From: JAWPMT01 sp965227935
GTDB taxonomy: Bacteria; Bacteroidota; Bacteroidia; Cytophagales; Cyclobacteriaceae
Assembly: GCA_965227935.1 (NCBI GenBank)
Contig: CBDDGS010000019.1
Location: forward strand, 1,178,001 to 1,242,000
DNA length: 64,000 bases
Reading direction: 5' to 3'
Each line of letters begins with the position of its first letter. Position 1 is the first letter of the stretch. Both the position numbers and the translations under genes were made by a program. Shown here in pieces: positions 41,986-51,423 of the stretch. The notes beneath the pieces are model-generated. The model was given only the letters and a program-made list of their open reading frames with translations. It ran no database searches and was not told the DNA's origin.

Positions 41986-44627
41986 GCCAGGTGCAGCCAC
42001 CGAAATGGGCGACGGCTCTGATCCTACGGCTGTGCGATGGCTGCTGGGTCGATGAAATCCTCGGAGACCTGGCGGAGCAATTTGAAGACAATCGGGCGGC
42101 AGGTAGGCCTGCAAAACTCATTTACTGGTGGGAGGCATTGCGATTCCTTCGACCACATATTCTCAAAAAACTCAATAGACAAGGACGCATTCCCATGACT
42201 TTTCATCATCTCAAGATCTCCACGCGCAATCTGATGCGCAACAAAGTGTATGCTTTCATCAACATCATGGGCCTGGCCGTCGGGCTGGCCAGTGTGCTGC
42301 TGATAGGTATCTACATCCAGTTTGAAACCTCCTATGACAAGTTCTTCGATGACAGTGACCGCATCTATCGTGTAGCGTTGCATAGGGTTTATCCCGGCCG
42401 CACCAAGGACTTTGGCACATCTGGTGTCCGAATAGCGCCGGTGCTGAACGCCGACTATCCCGAGGTGGAGCTGGCCACGCGGATTCACCGGTTGTTCTTC
42501 CAAAACGAGATCACGGTCACATTTCCGGACAGCGAGAAATCCTTTATCGAAACGCGGTACCTGTTCGCAGACTCGCTGTTCTTCGACGTTTTCTCCTATC
42601 CCTTCATTCATGGGGATCCGGGGACAGCATTGGACGAAGAGGACAATGTGATCTTGACCGCCTCCACGGCCCTGAAGTACTTTGGGGATACTGACGTCAT
42701 CGGGCGACAGCTATTGTCCAATGATAGCTCCCTGGTGGTCGCCGGGGTGATTGAGGACATTCCTGCCAATTCACACATTCATTTTGATGTGCTGGGCACG
42801 ACCACTTCACTGGGATTTCTGGATGCGGCGGAGAGCAGTGACAACTGGACCAGCCCGTGGATCAATACCTACATCCGGTTGAGGGAGGATGCCGATCCCA
42901 TGGCCCTGGAGGCCAAGTTTGACGACATGGTAGAGACCTATGGGGGTGCGAGCCTGGCCACCGCCATCGGCGCGAACTGGAAGGAAGAAGGCCATGCTTT
43001 TGAATACTTCCTGCAGCCCCTCACGAGTATTCACCTACACTCCAAAACGGATGTAGAGATCGAGCCCAACAGTGACATTGCTTACATCTATGTGCTTTCC
43101 GCCATTGCCATGATCATTCTCCTGATCTCGGCGATCAACTTCATCAATCTCTCTATTGCGCGATCCACTGAGCGCGCCAAAGAAGTAGGCATTCGCAAAG
43201 TTTTGGGGTCTTATCGACGCACACTCATTCATCAGTTTCTGACCGAGTCATTGGTGGTTTGCTTGATCGCGGCCACCTTGGCTATTCTATTTTTGTGGGC
43301 CTTTATTCCACAGTTTAACCGACTCCTGGGGACCTCCCTTGCCTTCGATGCCCTTGCAGCGCCGTTGGCCATCGTGGGAATTTTCCTTGCAATAACCATC
43401 GTCGGGCTGCTGTCTGGCTTGTATCCTGCCCTGGCGATCAGTGCACTGCAGCCGTCTCGCGTGCTGAAGGGTAGCTACAAATCCAGTTCGGGGGGTGTAT
43501 GGCTTCGGAATACGCTCATCGTCGTGCAGTTCCTAATGTCCATTGTCATGATCTCAGGCTCGATCATCGCTGCCAGCCAGATGGATTATCTGCGTCGCAA
43601 GGACCTTGGCTTCAGCAAAGACAACCTGATGGTGGTGAAGCAATCATTTCGATTGGGGAGTAATTATGATGCGTTTGTCAATGAGGTCCGAAGCATGGCG
43701 GGGGTCGAGGCCCTCGGGGGTTCGAATATGGTTCCGGGGATTTTCCATGGCAGCAATGTCTTTGAGGTGAGCGATCCGACGATTGCCGATCTCCGGGTCA
43801 ATACGTCAACCATCGACGACGACTATCTAGAGGCCATGGACATGGAAGTATTGTCTGGGCGAGGGTTTTCCAGAGAGTTCAATGATTCTCTGAACGTGCT
43901 GATCAATGAAAGCGCCGCGCTGGCGATGGGTCGGGACATCGAATCGGTGCTGGGCTTGAAATTCATCAATAATCTTACCGGTGCCAATGCACAGCAGCTC
44001 AATATCATAGGCGTAGTCAGGGACTACCACTTTTATTCCCTTCATTCTGAGATTGGCCCTATGGTGATATTCAATGGCAATACGCAGTTCATTCCTGGCA
44101 ATACGGTCATCCGTATCAATGGCCAACAGACGGCAGCCGTTCTAGACCAGGTGACAGCGAAATGGCAAGACCTGAGTGCGACACCTTTCGCTTTTTCCTT
44201 CCTCGAAGATGACCTCAGCATGCTGTATGAGGCGGACAGAAATACGGCCACCTTGTTCAATATCTTCACGTACATCGCCATTGTGATGAGTTGTGTGGGC
44301 TTGTTTGGGCTGGCGACTTATGTGGTGAATCAGCGTGCCAAGGAGATGAGCATTCGCAAGGTGCTTGGCGGATCCATTCCCCACATCATCCAGGTCTTTT
44401 CTCGCGACTTCATGATCCTCATCGGCGTGGCCTTCTTAATCGGTGTGCCCGTGGCAGTCCTCGTACTTCGCAACTGGCTGGAAAGCTTCGCCTACCATGT
44501 GGATATCAACCCGATGTATTTTGTGTTGGCAGGTGCGGTGACAGTGGGGCTCGTATTCCTGACGGTTTCCTACCAGGCCCTGAAGTTGGCGTTTGTCAAT
44601 CCTGTCAAAATGCTGAGGAGCGAGTAG
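41982..44627 (+). CDS. Duplicated orphan ABC permease paired with PadR
   Basis: An 881-residue membrane protein if translation begins at GTG 41982, which overlaps the PadR stop as GTGA, matching the 4-nt overlaps of the other pairs; an ATG at 41943 would overlap PadR by 43 nt. The prefix domain shows ILGDLAEQFEDNRAAGRP. The two FtsX units carry AKEVGIRKVLGSYRRT and AKEMSIRKVLGGSIPH, each preceded by a periplasmic MacB-type domain. No ATPase nearby. A bidirectional terminator follows at 44648-44682. Confidence 0.87.
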   Translation: MSQVQPPKWATALILRLCDGCWVDEILGDLAEQFEDNRAAGRPAKLIYWWEALRFLRPHILKKLNRQGRIPMTFHHLKISTRNLMRNKVYAFINIMGLAVGLASVLLIGIYIQFETSYDKFFDDSDRIYRVALHRVYPGRTKDFGTSGVRIAPVLNADYPEVELATRIHRLFFQNEITVTFPDSEKSFIETRYLFADSLFFDVFSYPFIHGDPGTALDEEDNVILTASTALKYFGDTDVIGRQLLSNDSSLVVAGVIEDIPANSHIHFDVLGTTTSLGFLDAAESSDNWTSPWINTYIRLREDADPMALEAKFDDMVETYGGASLATAIGANWKEEGHAFEYFLQPLTSIHLHSKTDVEIEPNSDIAYIYVLSAIAMIILLISAINFINLSIARSTERAKEVGIRKVLGSYRRTLIHQFLTESLVVCLIAATLAILFLWAFIPQFNRLLGTSLAFDALAAPLAIVGIFLAITIVGLLSGLYPALAISALQPSRVLKGSYKSSSGGVWLRNTLIVVQFLMSIVMISGSIIAASQMDYLRRKDLGFSKDNLMVVKQSFRLGSNYDAFVNEVRSMAGVEALGGSNMVPGIFHGSNVFEVSDPTIADLRVNTSTIDDDYLEAMDMEVLSGRGFSREFNDSLNVLINESAALAMGRDIESVLGLKFINNLTGANAQQLNIIGVVRDYHFYSLHSEIGPMVIFNGNTQFIPGNTVIRINGQQTAAVLDQVTAKWQDLSATPFAFSFLEDDLSMLYEADRNTATLFNIFTYIAIVMSCVGLFGLATYVVNQRAKEMSIRKVLGGSIPHIIQVFSRDFMILIGVAFLIGVPVAVLVLRNWLESFAYHVDINPMYFVLAGAVTVGLVFLTVSYQALKLAFVNPVKMLRSE

Positions 44628-44647
44628 GGTTTTCAGGTTTCATGTTC

Positions 44648-44682
44648 AAGGTTCCAGGTTCGACTTGAACGAGGAACCTTTT
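44648..44682. terminator. Bidirectional hairpin terminator
   Basis: AAGGTTCC (44648-44655) pairs with GGAACCTT (44673-44680); after a 2-nt symmetric internal loop GTTC pairs with GAAC around a 5-nt loop, and Ts follow. It lies between two convergent permease genes (ends 44627 and 44687), as expected for a shared terminator. Confidence 0.7.
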
Positions 44683-44686
44683 GGTA

Positions 44687-47344
44687 TCATTCATTTCTCA
44701 GGCGGTCTGCCGGGTTGGCGAAGGCGCCGCGCAATGCCTGATATCCTACGGTGAATAATGTCAATGCCAGAGTGATGGCAACTACTTTGACAAACACATT
44801 CATCGAGATGTCTATGGCATAGGCGAAATTCTCCAACCATGACGAAGCCAAATAGTAGGAGAGAGGCAGGGCGATGACCATTGCCACCAACACCAGTAAG
44901 AGGTACCGCTGAGCGATCAGTTGGAAGATCATCCCCGCACCAGCACCCAGGACTTTGCGGATACTGATTTCTTTGCTGCGACTCAGCACGGAATAGCTGA
45001 CGAGTCCGTAGAGCCCGATGACAGCTGTGAGGATGGCCAGCATCGCAAACAATGAGAATAACCTCTCAAGTTTGAGCTCTGCCTCGTAGAAGCGAGCAAA
45101 GGACTGATCCACGAATTGGTACTCAAATGGCCGCGTCGGCTCGAACTCGCGATAGGCACTTTCCACGAAGTCAAGCGTCTGCGGGAGTTGATTGCCGTTG
45201 AGTCGGATCACGATGCTTGTGACAAAGGATGGCTCGATGTGCAGAATGACATTCTCTACCTCGTGGTGAAGGCTCTTGTAGTTGAAGTCTCGGACCACGC
45301 CCACTACACGGCCGACTTTGAAGGTATCTTCTGCTACCCACATTTTCCATCTGACCGTGGTGCCAAGCGCCTTTTCGGGTGAATCGAGTCCAAGGTTTTT
45401 GACGGCAGTCTCGTTGATAAGGAACGCCCCGGAGGCATCGCTGGCAAGGTCTGAAGAGAAGCCTCTTCCCGCGATCACGTCGATGTCCATGACCTCCAGG
45501 TATTGATCGTCCACCAGGAACATGTTGGAGGACAACTCATGGTCAATCAGCTCTGGAAAGAAGGCGCCATCGCCGGCGACAATATCACCGGGTACACCAT
45601 AGCAGAAGGAAGTGGCATCGATGCCGCTATGCCTTGAGAAAGCCGCACGACATCCATCCAGATCCTTTCGCATGTTCCGGGTGAGTGGTATGGTTAGCAG
45701 GTTGTCCTTGTTGAAGCCCATGTCCCTATTGAGCAAGTAGTGGTACTGATCGCTGAAGATGAGGGCCACGAGTATCAGGCCAATCGACAAGACGTATTGG
45801 CCACCAACCAGAAGGAGTTGACCGTCGAAGCGAAATCTTCTGCCACCCATGTCCAATCGGATCGCACCGCTGCCATGGAGTACCGCAAGCGGCTGAAATT
45901 TCATCACCACCAGCGCCGGATACCAACCTGATACCAGTGACAAGGTCACGATACCCAAAACCATGATAGCGATGTTTGCCCAGCTGAAAACATCGGTCAT
46001 CAGGAAGGACTTGCCGGCAAATTGGTTGAATGATTCCAGGCCCAAGATGATCAAGCCCACGGAGACCACACCCGCTAAAAGGCAGTAGAGAAACGATTCC
46101 ATGATCGACTGCGTCAGGACTTGCGTGCGGCTGGCCCCCACAAATTTTCTGATACCCACTTCCTTTGCCCTCTTGATAGACTGTGCCGTGGTCAGGTTGA
46201 TGAAGTTGAGGCAAGCGATCAGCAGGATGATCCCTGCGGCGAGCGAGAGAAACAAGATCGATTCATAATTGCCGACTTCGGCGAGTTCCCATTGGAAGTC
46301 TGAGGAGTGAAGATGTATATCCGACAGCTTTTGGAAGTAGGGCAGATAAGTAAGGCCAACTTCTGAAGTAATGGGGTGGGCGATGCCAGCCACGTATTTC
46401 TGAAATTCTCCTTGAAGCAATTCATGGTCTGTGCCCTCCTTCAGCTGGAAATAAGTGAAGAACTGCTGCCAGCGCCACGAGTTCATCCTTGACTCCGGTA
46501 CGCCCTCTTCAAGCCATTCGAAAGAGAAGATGTAGTCTGGTCGCAGGTGCGATTGAGTGGGCACGTCTTTGTAGATCCCGGCGATGTCCAGCGTACTGCG
46601 TGTCAGTTGGAGGGTTTGGCCGTCGAAGGGTTCATCGCCAAAAAATTTCCGAAAAGTGGATTGCGAAAGAAGTACCTTTTTGGGAGCCAACAGATCTTCG
46701 ATACTTCCCGCGACGATCTCCAGGTCCAGAATCTCGATCGCTTCGCGCTCGGCATAGATGCCATTCTTTTCTGAGAAGGCCCGATCGCCCACATTGAAAA
46801 TCGTGCCGCCATAGTCGGCCAGAACGCGACCTGCCTTCTCGAATTGGGGGAAGTTTTCCCGTATGCTGGTGGCGTACATGGGAGGGACGATAGGGTAGTT
46901 GCCCTGATTGCCACCTTCCCGTTCGACGACATTGTAGAAGCGGTATTTGAGATTGGCATCAGCGATGTGTCGGTCATACCCTAGTTCGTCATGAACATAG
47001 AGAGAGATGAACGTCACACACGTGATCCCAATCGTGAGACCAATGAGGTTGATTGCCGAGAAGCTCTTGCGCTTCCACGCCAGACGTACTGCCGTCTTCA
47101 TGTAATTCTTAAGTATTCCCATGTTGTTGAGTTTTGAGTTTCGCTTGAGCGGCCTTACGACCGATGACCTGAGTAGGGTGACCATGTCAATGATATAGAG
47201 ACACCTGGCGATAAAAGCTCCCTGCCGCTCCACGCGCCGGTCGAATATCTCATAGAGATCGCCTTCTAGCCCCTCGATATGGGCATCGTGGCAAAACCAA
47301 CGGAAGAACCGCTGGAGTATCGCAGGAGGGTCGATGGGTTTCAT
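44687..47344 (-). CDS. Duplicated orphan ABC permease paired with PadR
   Basis: An 885-residue membrane protein. The prefix domain (about 1-65) has LEGDLYEIFDRRVERQG. The FtsX units are marked by AKEVGIRKFVGASRTQ and SKEISIRKVLGAGAGM, each after a MacB-type periplasmic domain, giving about eight helices. Its ATG overlaps the PadR stop (ATGA). It is convergent with, and paralogous to, the permease at 41982-44627, though the sequences differ widely, so this is not a recent inverted duplication. No ATPase gene is near. Confidence 0.87.
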   Translation of the reverse strand: MKPIDPPAILQRFFRWFCHDAHIEGLEGDLYEIFDRRVERQGAFIARCLYIIDMVTLLRSSVVRPLKRNSKLNNMGILKNYMKTAVRLAWKRKSFSAINLIGLTIGITCVTFISLYVHDELGYDRHIADANLKYRFYNVVEREGGNQGNYPIVPPMYATSIRENFPQFEKAGRVLADYGGTIFNVGDRAFSEKNGIYAEREAIEILDLEIVAGSIEDLLAPKKVLLSQSTFRKFFGDEPFDGQTLQLTRSTLDIAGIYKDVPTQSHLRPDYIFSFEWLEEGVPESRMNSWRWQQFFTYFQLKEGTDHELLQGEFQKYVAGIAHPITSEVGLTYLPYFQKLSDIHLHSSDFQWELAEVGNYESILFLSLAAGIILLIACLNFINLTTAQSIKRAKEVGIRKFVGASRTQVLTQSIMESFLYCLLAGVVSVGLIILGLESFNQFAGKSFLMTDVFSWANIAIMVLGIVTLSLVSGWYPALVVMKFQPLAVLHGSGAIRLDMGGRRFRFDGQLLLVGGQYVLSIGLILVALIFSDQYHYLLNRDMGFNKDNLLTIPLTRNMRKDLDGCRAAFSRHSGIDATSFCYGVPGDIVAGDGAFFPELIDHELSSNMFLVDDQYLEVMDIDVIAGRGFSSDLASDASGAFLINETAVKNLGLDSPEKALGTTVRWKMWVAEDTFKVGRVVGVVRDFNYKSLHHEVENVILHIEPSFVTSIVIRLNGNQLPQTLDFVESAYREFEPTRPFEYQFVDQSFARFYEAELKLERLFSLFAMLAILTAVIGLYGLVSYSVLSRSKEISIRKVLGAGAGMIFQLIAQRYLLLVLVAMVIALPLSYYLASSWLENFAYAIDISMNVFVKVVAITLALTLFTVGYQALRGAFANPADRLRNE

Positions 47345-47667
47345 TCGGCCAGAATGTTGGGGATGAGTCGGACCATGGCCGTACGCCGGTCATAGACCTC
47401 GCGTAGTACTTTGACGCCTGAGGCCGTGAGCGAATAAAACCGCTTGCGTCGCCCTCGACGATCGGGTGTGGCCTCTTCCATTCTGGACGTGAGGTATCCC
47501 TTGTCTTCTAATCGGGTAAGGGCGGTGTGTAACGCCCCAATACTCGGCTTACGACCCGAACGCTCCCTCAGATCGTCGCTAATGGCCACACCATAGGCAT
47601 CGTCCCCCAAAACGCCAACGGTGAGTAGGACCAGCTCTTCGAATTCCCCGAGGTATTCTCCTTTCAT
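47341..47667 (-). CDS. PadR-family transcriptional regulator
   Basis: A 108-residue winged-helix protein of the same subfamily as the one at 37960-38295 (LGEFEELVLLTVGVLGDDAYGVAI, then IGALHTALTRLEDKGYLTSRMEE, then RRGRRKRFYSLT). It overlaps its permease by 4 nt. Two near-identical 15-bp sites lie just upstream (47679-47693 and 47710-47724), so autoregulation is likely. Confidence 0.9.
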   Translation of the reverse strand: MKGEYLGEFEELVLLTVGVLGDDAYGVAISDDLRERSGRKPSIGALHTALTRLEDKGYLTSRMEEATPDRRGRRKRFYSLTASGVKVLREVYDRRTAMVRLIPNILAE

Positions 47668-47678
47668 GACAGTTATAA

Positions 47679-47724
47679 TTCCTGTTTGTAGAGTAAAACT
47701 AATTAATATTTCTTGTTTGTAGGA
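47679..47724 (-). promoter_or_regulatory. Tandem operator sites of the padR-permease operon
   Basis: TTCCTGTTTGTAGAG (47679-47693) and TTCTTGTTTGTAGGA (47710-47724) share 12 of 15 bases and start 31 bp apart, about three turns. On the minus strand TAGTTTTA, one base off the -7 consensus, lies between them. The nearer site ends 11 nt before the PadR start codon. Confidence 0.55.
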
Positions 47725-47803
47725 ATTAGGACCGAGATTTCCTCTTCAACCGGCTACCAATCTATGGTGGCAGGGCTTATCTTGCTGTTAACATAAAAAG
47801 CTC

Positions 47804-48202
47804 ATGCGAATAGCTGCCATCTCTCTGCTCATTTTCAATGGTCTTTCGGCCGTCTACGGAGGGGGTAGTCTCGTCATCGACCCCTCGGGTGAATGGTTGC
47901 AATTGCCTATTGCTTTGCTCGAGCGTACGCCTTTTGAGAGCTTTCTGATTCCAGGGCTCATCTTACTTTCAGTCAATGGTGTTTTGAACTTGGTCGTCGC
48001 CTTTCTGGGTATCCGAAAGCGTTCGTCTTTTCCCGCGGCGACGACGGCATGTGGGGCGCTACTCGTGATTTGGCTTACTGTTCAGATCATCCTGATCGGG
48101 CAGTTTTATGCACCAGCCCATTTGACTTATGGTTTGGTCGGTGTTGCGATGGTCTTTGTGGGCTGGAGACTGAGAGCGCTGTCAGGTAAAAGAGGGAGTT
48201 GA
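47804..48202 (+). CDS. Small integral membrane protein, four helices
   Basis: A 132-residue protein with four hydrophobic segments (about 3-20, 45-68, 78-98 and 104-124) and a basic C-terminus. No catalytic motif is visible and I do not recognise the family. It is convergent with the LytTR gene, 7 nt apart, and follows the padR gene at 47341-47667 in the opposite direction. No function can be assigned. Confidence 0.65.
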   Translation: MRIAAISLLIFNGLSAVYGGGSLVIDPSGEWLQLPIALLERTPFESFLIPGLILLSVNGVLNLVVAFLGIRKRSSFPAATTACGALLVIWLTVQIILIGQFYAPAHLTYGLVGVAMVFVGWRLRALSGKRGS

Positions 48203-48209
48203 TATCAAA

Positions 48210-48944
48210 TCAAAACTCAAGACGTACTGATCTTCCTACGGGCAGTATTCTCCCTCCAATCTCGACTGAGTCAGAAGTGTATGATTCCACCAGCGCCTTA
48301 TTGATTACAAAAGATTTGTGCGAGCGCATAAATGTTTCTGGCAGCAGCTCTTCCGCTTCCTTGAGAGAGATGTAACTGATGAGCTTCTTCGCTTTGGTCA
48401 AATAGAAGATCACGTGGTTGCCCAACCCTTCCACGTACATGATCTCGGCACTGTCCACGCGATAATTGCGCTTTTCGGCGCGGATCTCCACCAGTTGTCT
48501 TTCCGAAGCCCCCGTTTGTTCGCGCAGTTGCTTCCAGTGCTTGAATATCTTCATAGCCGATAGGAGGAGGACCGTAGTATTGATCAGAACAATTGACTTG
48601 ATCACGGATGGCACGGTCAACATCTCGGCAGCTGTTTCGAGTATCAGGAGTTCATAATAGAAATAGGTAAATACACGCTGGAGAATTCCGCCCACGACGA
48701 TGACCAGCAAATACATCAGTCCGAATCTCAGTTCGTGGCCTTTCAGTAGTAGCCTTGGCATTAGAGAGTAGAGCACGATGTATGACGCGGATATTCTGAT
48801 GGGCAGGAGCAAGAACTCAAGGCCGAAGCTGGCGTAGTATTGACCAGCGTTGGCCCAAATCAGGCTGAAGAAGACGTAATACAGCACCCAAAAGATGACG
48901 TGTGTGAGGATTCGGGAATTCAGGAGGTAGCCATTTTTAAACAT
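48210..48944 (-). CDS. LytTR-family DNA-binding protein with four-helix membrane domain
   Basis: A 244-residue regulator. The ATG at 48944 (MFKNGYLLNSRILTHVIFWVLYY) is preferred; an in-frame ATG 204 nt upstream would add a non-conserved tail and overlap the divergent gene. Four hydrophobic helices cover about residues 13-130. The C-terminal ~95 residues are LytTR: VDSAEIMYVEGLGNHVIFYL, then MRSHKSFVINKALVESY and GRILPVGRSVR. Such proteins bind DNA directly and may sense membrane signals. The divergent PDZ-hydrolase gene is a candidate target. Confidence 0.85.
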   Translation of the reverse strand: MFKNGYLLNSRILTHVIFWVLYYVFFSLIWANAGQYYASFGLEFLLLPIRISASYIVLYSLMPRLLLKGHELRFGLMYLLVIVVGGILQRVFTYFYYELLILETAAEMLTVPSVIKSIVLINTTVLLLSAMKIFKHWKQLREQTGASERQLVEIRAEKRNYRVDSAEIMYVEGLGNHVIFYLTKAKKLISYISLKEAEELLPETFMRSHKSFVINKALVESYTSDSVEIGGRILPVGRSVRLEF

Positions 48945-49059
48945 TGTCGCCGAGATCGTGGTCACGAAATATACGCTTTTCACATCATTACAGTTGTCGC
49001 TCACATAGTTGGCCTGTTTGAGTTGGTCTTGCCGACTATTTTGAAGCCAAAACTTTAAA

Positions 49060-50469
49060 ATGTTGAAGGCAAAAACTCTACTATTCCTGGTCGCTTTTCC
49101 CATGGCATTGGCGGCCCAACAACAGTCCATCTGGCAGCAGTACCCCAACGCTCATTGGGATGGACAGATACATCGGCGCGCCAACCTCGGTTTCCGTGTT
49201 GAGTCGGCGGATGACCAATCAATATTCGATACGACGCAAATTCTGGTGACGCAGTTACAGTCAGACTCTCCCGCTGCCCAGGCCGGTTTGGAGGAAGGTG
49301 ATGTGATCCTGGCGATCAATGATGAGGAGTTTCCTACTGGCATCATGGGTTCGCAAATGCTCAAAAATCTTCCGGGAGAAGCTATAGTGACTTTGGCCAT
49401 CCAAAAGGAGGGGGGAGTATCACAAATTTCATTCACACCACAGAGTGCTGAGCTTGAGGATCTTTCAGGAGTGGACACCTACTATGGGACGATTGTGACC
49501 GATGATGGCACAGCGCTCCGAACGCTCCTCACGATCCCTGAAAATACGGAAGGCCCACTACCGGCCATACTCATATCAGATTGGACCAGCTGTAGCAGTA
49601 CAGAAGTGCCTGTCGATTATCAGAGGGGCTGGATCAATTTTTTGCGAGGCCTCATTCAGACGACAGGTGCGATCGTCTTGCGGGTAGACAAACCCGGCTG
49701 TGGAGACAGTCAAGGTCATTGCTCGGAGTTGGATTTCGATGGCACGATCGCCTACCAGAGAAAGGCTTTGCGGTGGCTCAAGACCCACTCTCGCGTTGAT
49801 GCCACCAAAATCTTCATCGATGGGGAGAGCGTGGGTGCTTTTATGGCCCCTTTGGTTGCGGAAGGTGAAGGTGTCAATGGGATCATCGTGCGGGCTGGAG
49901 GTGCTACCACGTGGTTCGAGCGAATGATGATGTTTGAAAGGTTGCAACGGGAGTTGTCGGGTGAGAGCCTTGCGGAAATTGACAGCGACATGAAGCAAGT
50001 TGCAGAGTTCTTTCATTACTATCTGACCAAGTCATTGCCATTGGACGAGATCTTTGAGCGGCAACCTGCCATGAGAACGGTCTGGGATGAGCAGATCTCC
50101 TACAATAGCGAGACCAAACACTACGGCCGACCCATCACCTTCCATCAGCAGGCCCAAAGTCACAACTTTGCCCGGGCGTGGGTCGAAAGCGGTGCTCGTG
50201 CACTGGTACTGATTGGTGAGTACGATCAATTTGAATCCATCGCCGCCGCTCGCACGCTGGTCAGGGCGGTCAATAGGGCGAACCCCGGATTTGCCGAATT
50301 GAAAGTCTATCCGGAAGCCAATCATCAGCTGGAGCTGTTTGATACGCACGAAGCTGCCAAGCAGGGCTATCCCGGACGGACGTTGCAGCCTAATCAGATC
50401 GGCGTAGAGCAACCTTTGGCCGATGTTCGGGCGTGGATGGAGCTTTTGACGACGGATGACATTAGGTAG
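49060..50469 (+). CDS. Secreted alpha/beta hydrolase with N-terminal PDZ domain
   Basis: A 469-residue protein with a signal peptide (to about ALAAQ). A PDZ domain spans about 38-130 (LGFRVES ... SPAAQAGLEEGDVILAINDEEFP). An alpha/beta-hydrolase domain follows, with the nucleophile elbow DGESVG at Ser257, an Asp in IGEYDQFE near 390 and a His in EANHQLE near 430 as the likely triad. PDZ fused to a hydrolase suggests peptide or C-terminus recognition. Similar proteins are peptidase- or esterase-like. Probably periplasmic. Divergent from the LytTR regulator. Confidence 0.82.
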   Translation: MLKAKTLLFLVAFPMALAAQQQSIWQQYPNAHWDGQIHRRANLGFRVESADDQSIFDTTQILVTQLQSDSPAAQAGLEEGDVILAINDEEFPTGIMGSQMLKNLPGEAIVTLAIQKEGGVSQISFTPQSAELEDLSGVDTYYGTIVTDDGTALRTLLTIPENTEGPLPAILISDWTSCSSTEVPVDYQRGWINFLRGLIQTTGAIVLRVDKPGCGDSQGHCSELDFDGTIAYQRKALRWLKTHSRVDATKIFIDGESVGAFMAPLVAEGEGVNGIIVRAGGATTWFERMMMFERLQRELSGESLAEIDSDMKQVAEFFHYYLTKSLPLDEIFERQPAMRTVWDEQISYNSETKHYGRPITFHQQAQSHNFARAWVESGARALVLIGEYDQFESIAAARTLVRAVNRANPGFAELKVYPEANHQLELFDTHEAAKQGYPGRTLQPNQIGVEQPLADVRAWMELLTTDDIR

Positions 50470-50506
50470 GCTCAGGAATGACCTTGACCTCCATTACATT
50501 TGATGT

Positions 50507-51061
50507 ATGGAGCAGGTTCCATCCAAAGTCACGCTTCACATGGTCGCCAGCCTCGATGGCTTTATTGCCAAAAAGGACGGCGACATGTCATGGTTTGAAT
50601 CCCCGGATCATTACGAGAAAGGGACTGATCTAAGCGATGAAGAAGTGCAGCATTTCCTCGACGGAATTGACTGCTATGTGATGGGATCTCATACCTATGA
50701 ACTGGCGATGAAACTTGGATGGCCGTATGGTGACAAACCTGTCGTTGTCATCACGAGCAGGGCACTCCAAAGTGACAAGGATCGGGTGCAATTTCGTACT
50801 GGCGACCTGGCGGAGCTGGTTGATGACCTTAAGGGCCAATATTCCAATATCTGGATGGTTGGTGGAGCGGATCTGACAAGACAATTTCTCCGTCTGGATT
50901 TGGTGGATGAGATTGTGATGTCCATCATGCCCATTGTATTGGGTGATGGCGTTCTATTCTTCGATTTCGTCGGTAGAGAACTGCCACTGCGACTGAGGGA
51001 CACAGTGGCCTTCAAAAATGGCATGGTAGAGTTGACTTATGAAGTACATCAAATGATTTAG
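50507..51061 (+). CDS. Dihydrofolate reductase-like protein (RibD C-terminal family)
   Basis: A 184-residue cytoplasmic protein with the RibD_C / DHFR-like fold: VTLHMVASLDGFIAKKDGDMSWF at the start, CYVMGSHTYELAM in the middle, and IWMVGGADLTRQFLRLDLVDEIVMSIMPIVLGDG, which holds the NADPH-binding GG. It probably reduces a small pterin- or pyrimidine-like compound, but the true substrate is unknown. It starts 37 nt after the hydrolase gene and is followed 20 nt later by an ABM gene on the same strand, so a three-gene unit is possible. Confidence 0.83.
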   Translation: MEQVPSKVTLHMVASLDGFIAKKDGDMSWFESPDHYEKGTDLSDEEVQHFLDGIDCYVMGSHTYELAMKLGWPYGDKPVVVITSRALQSDKDRVQFRTGDLAELVDDLKGQYSNIWMVGGADLTRQFLRLDLVDEIVMSIMPIVLGDGVLFFDFVGRELPLRLRDTVAFKNGMVELTYEVHQMI

Positions 51062-51081
51062 AGCTTACCCAATAATTACTT

Positions 51082-51378
51082 ATGGAAAACAAACCACTGA
51101 CCATCATCGCCAAAGTGGTGGTGAAGGATGACAGCGTCGACTTCGTCAAGGGCGAAATGTCTAAGGTCGTCGAAGCCACGAGGAAGGAAGAAGGATGCAT
51201 CAACTACGACCTGCATCAGGACAATGAGTCCCCACATATCTTCATCTTCTATGAAAACTGGAGCACAAAAGCGCTATGGAAAAGTCACATGGAGAGCGCG
51301 CACCTGGCACAGTTCCTCAAAGCGACCGAGGATGCTGTGGAGAAAGTGGTGATCAATGAAATGTCGATGATAAGCTAG
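51082..51378 (+). CDS. Antibiotic biosynthesis monooxygenase (ABM) domain protein
   Basis: A 98-residue ferredoxin-like-fold protein of the ABM/YgiN type: LTIIAKVVVKDDSVDFVKGEM, EEGCINYDLHQDNESPHIFIFYENW, and a His in ESAHLAQF. These dimeric proteins act as quinol-type monooxygenases or heme-degrading enzymes. Nothing in the sequence tells which. It follows the RibD-like gene by 20 nt. Confidence 0.85.
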   Translation: MENKPLTIIAKVVVKDDSVDFVKGEMSKVVEATRKEEGCINYDLHQDNESPHIFIFYENWSTKALWKSHMESAHLAQFLKATEDAVEKVVINEMSMIS

Positions 51379-51423
51379 GAAGCCAGCAAGGTTCCACTTT
51401 AGAGACCGCTCACCTGCCGAATC

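Noticed and set aside
41982..47344. Recent inverted duplication of the two convergent padR-permease modules
   Set aside because: The permeases, PadRs and operators differ too much in sequence; they are old paralogs.
48945..49148. Upstream extension of the LytTR regulator
   Set aside because: It would overlap the divergent PDZ-hydrolase gene and add a non-conserved tail.
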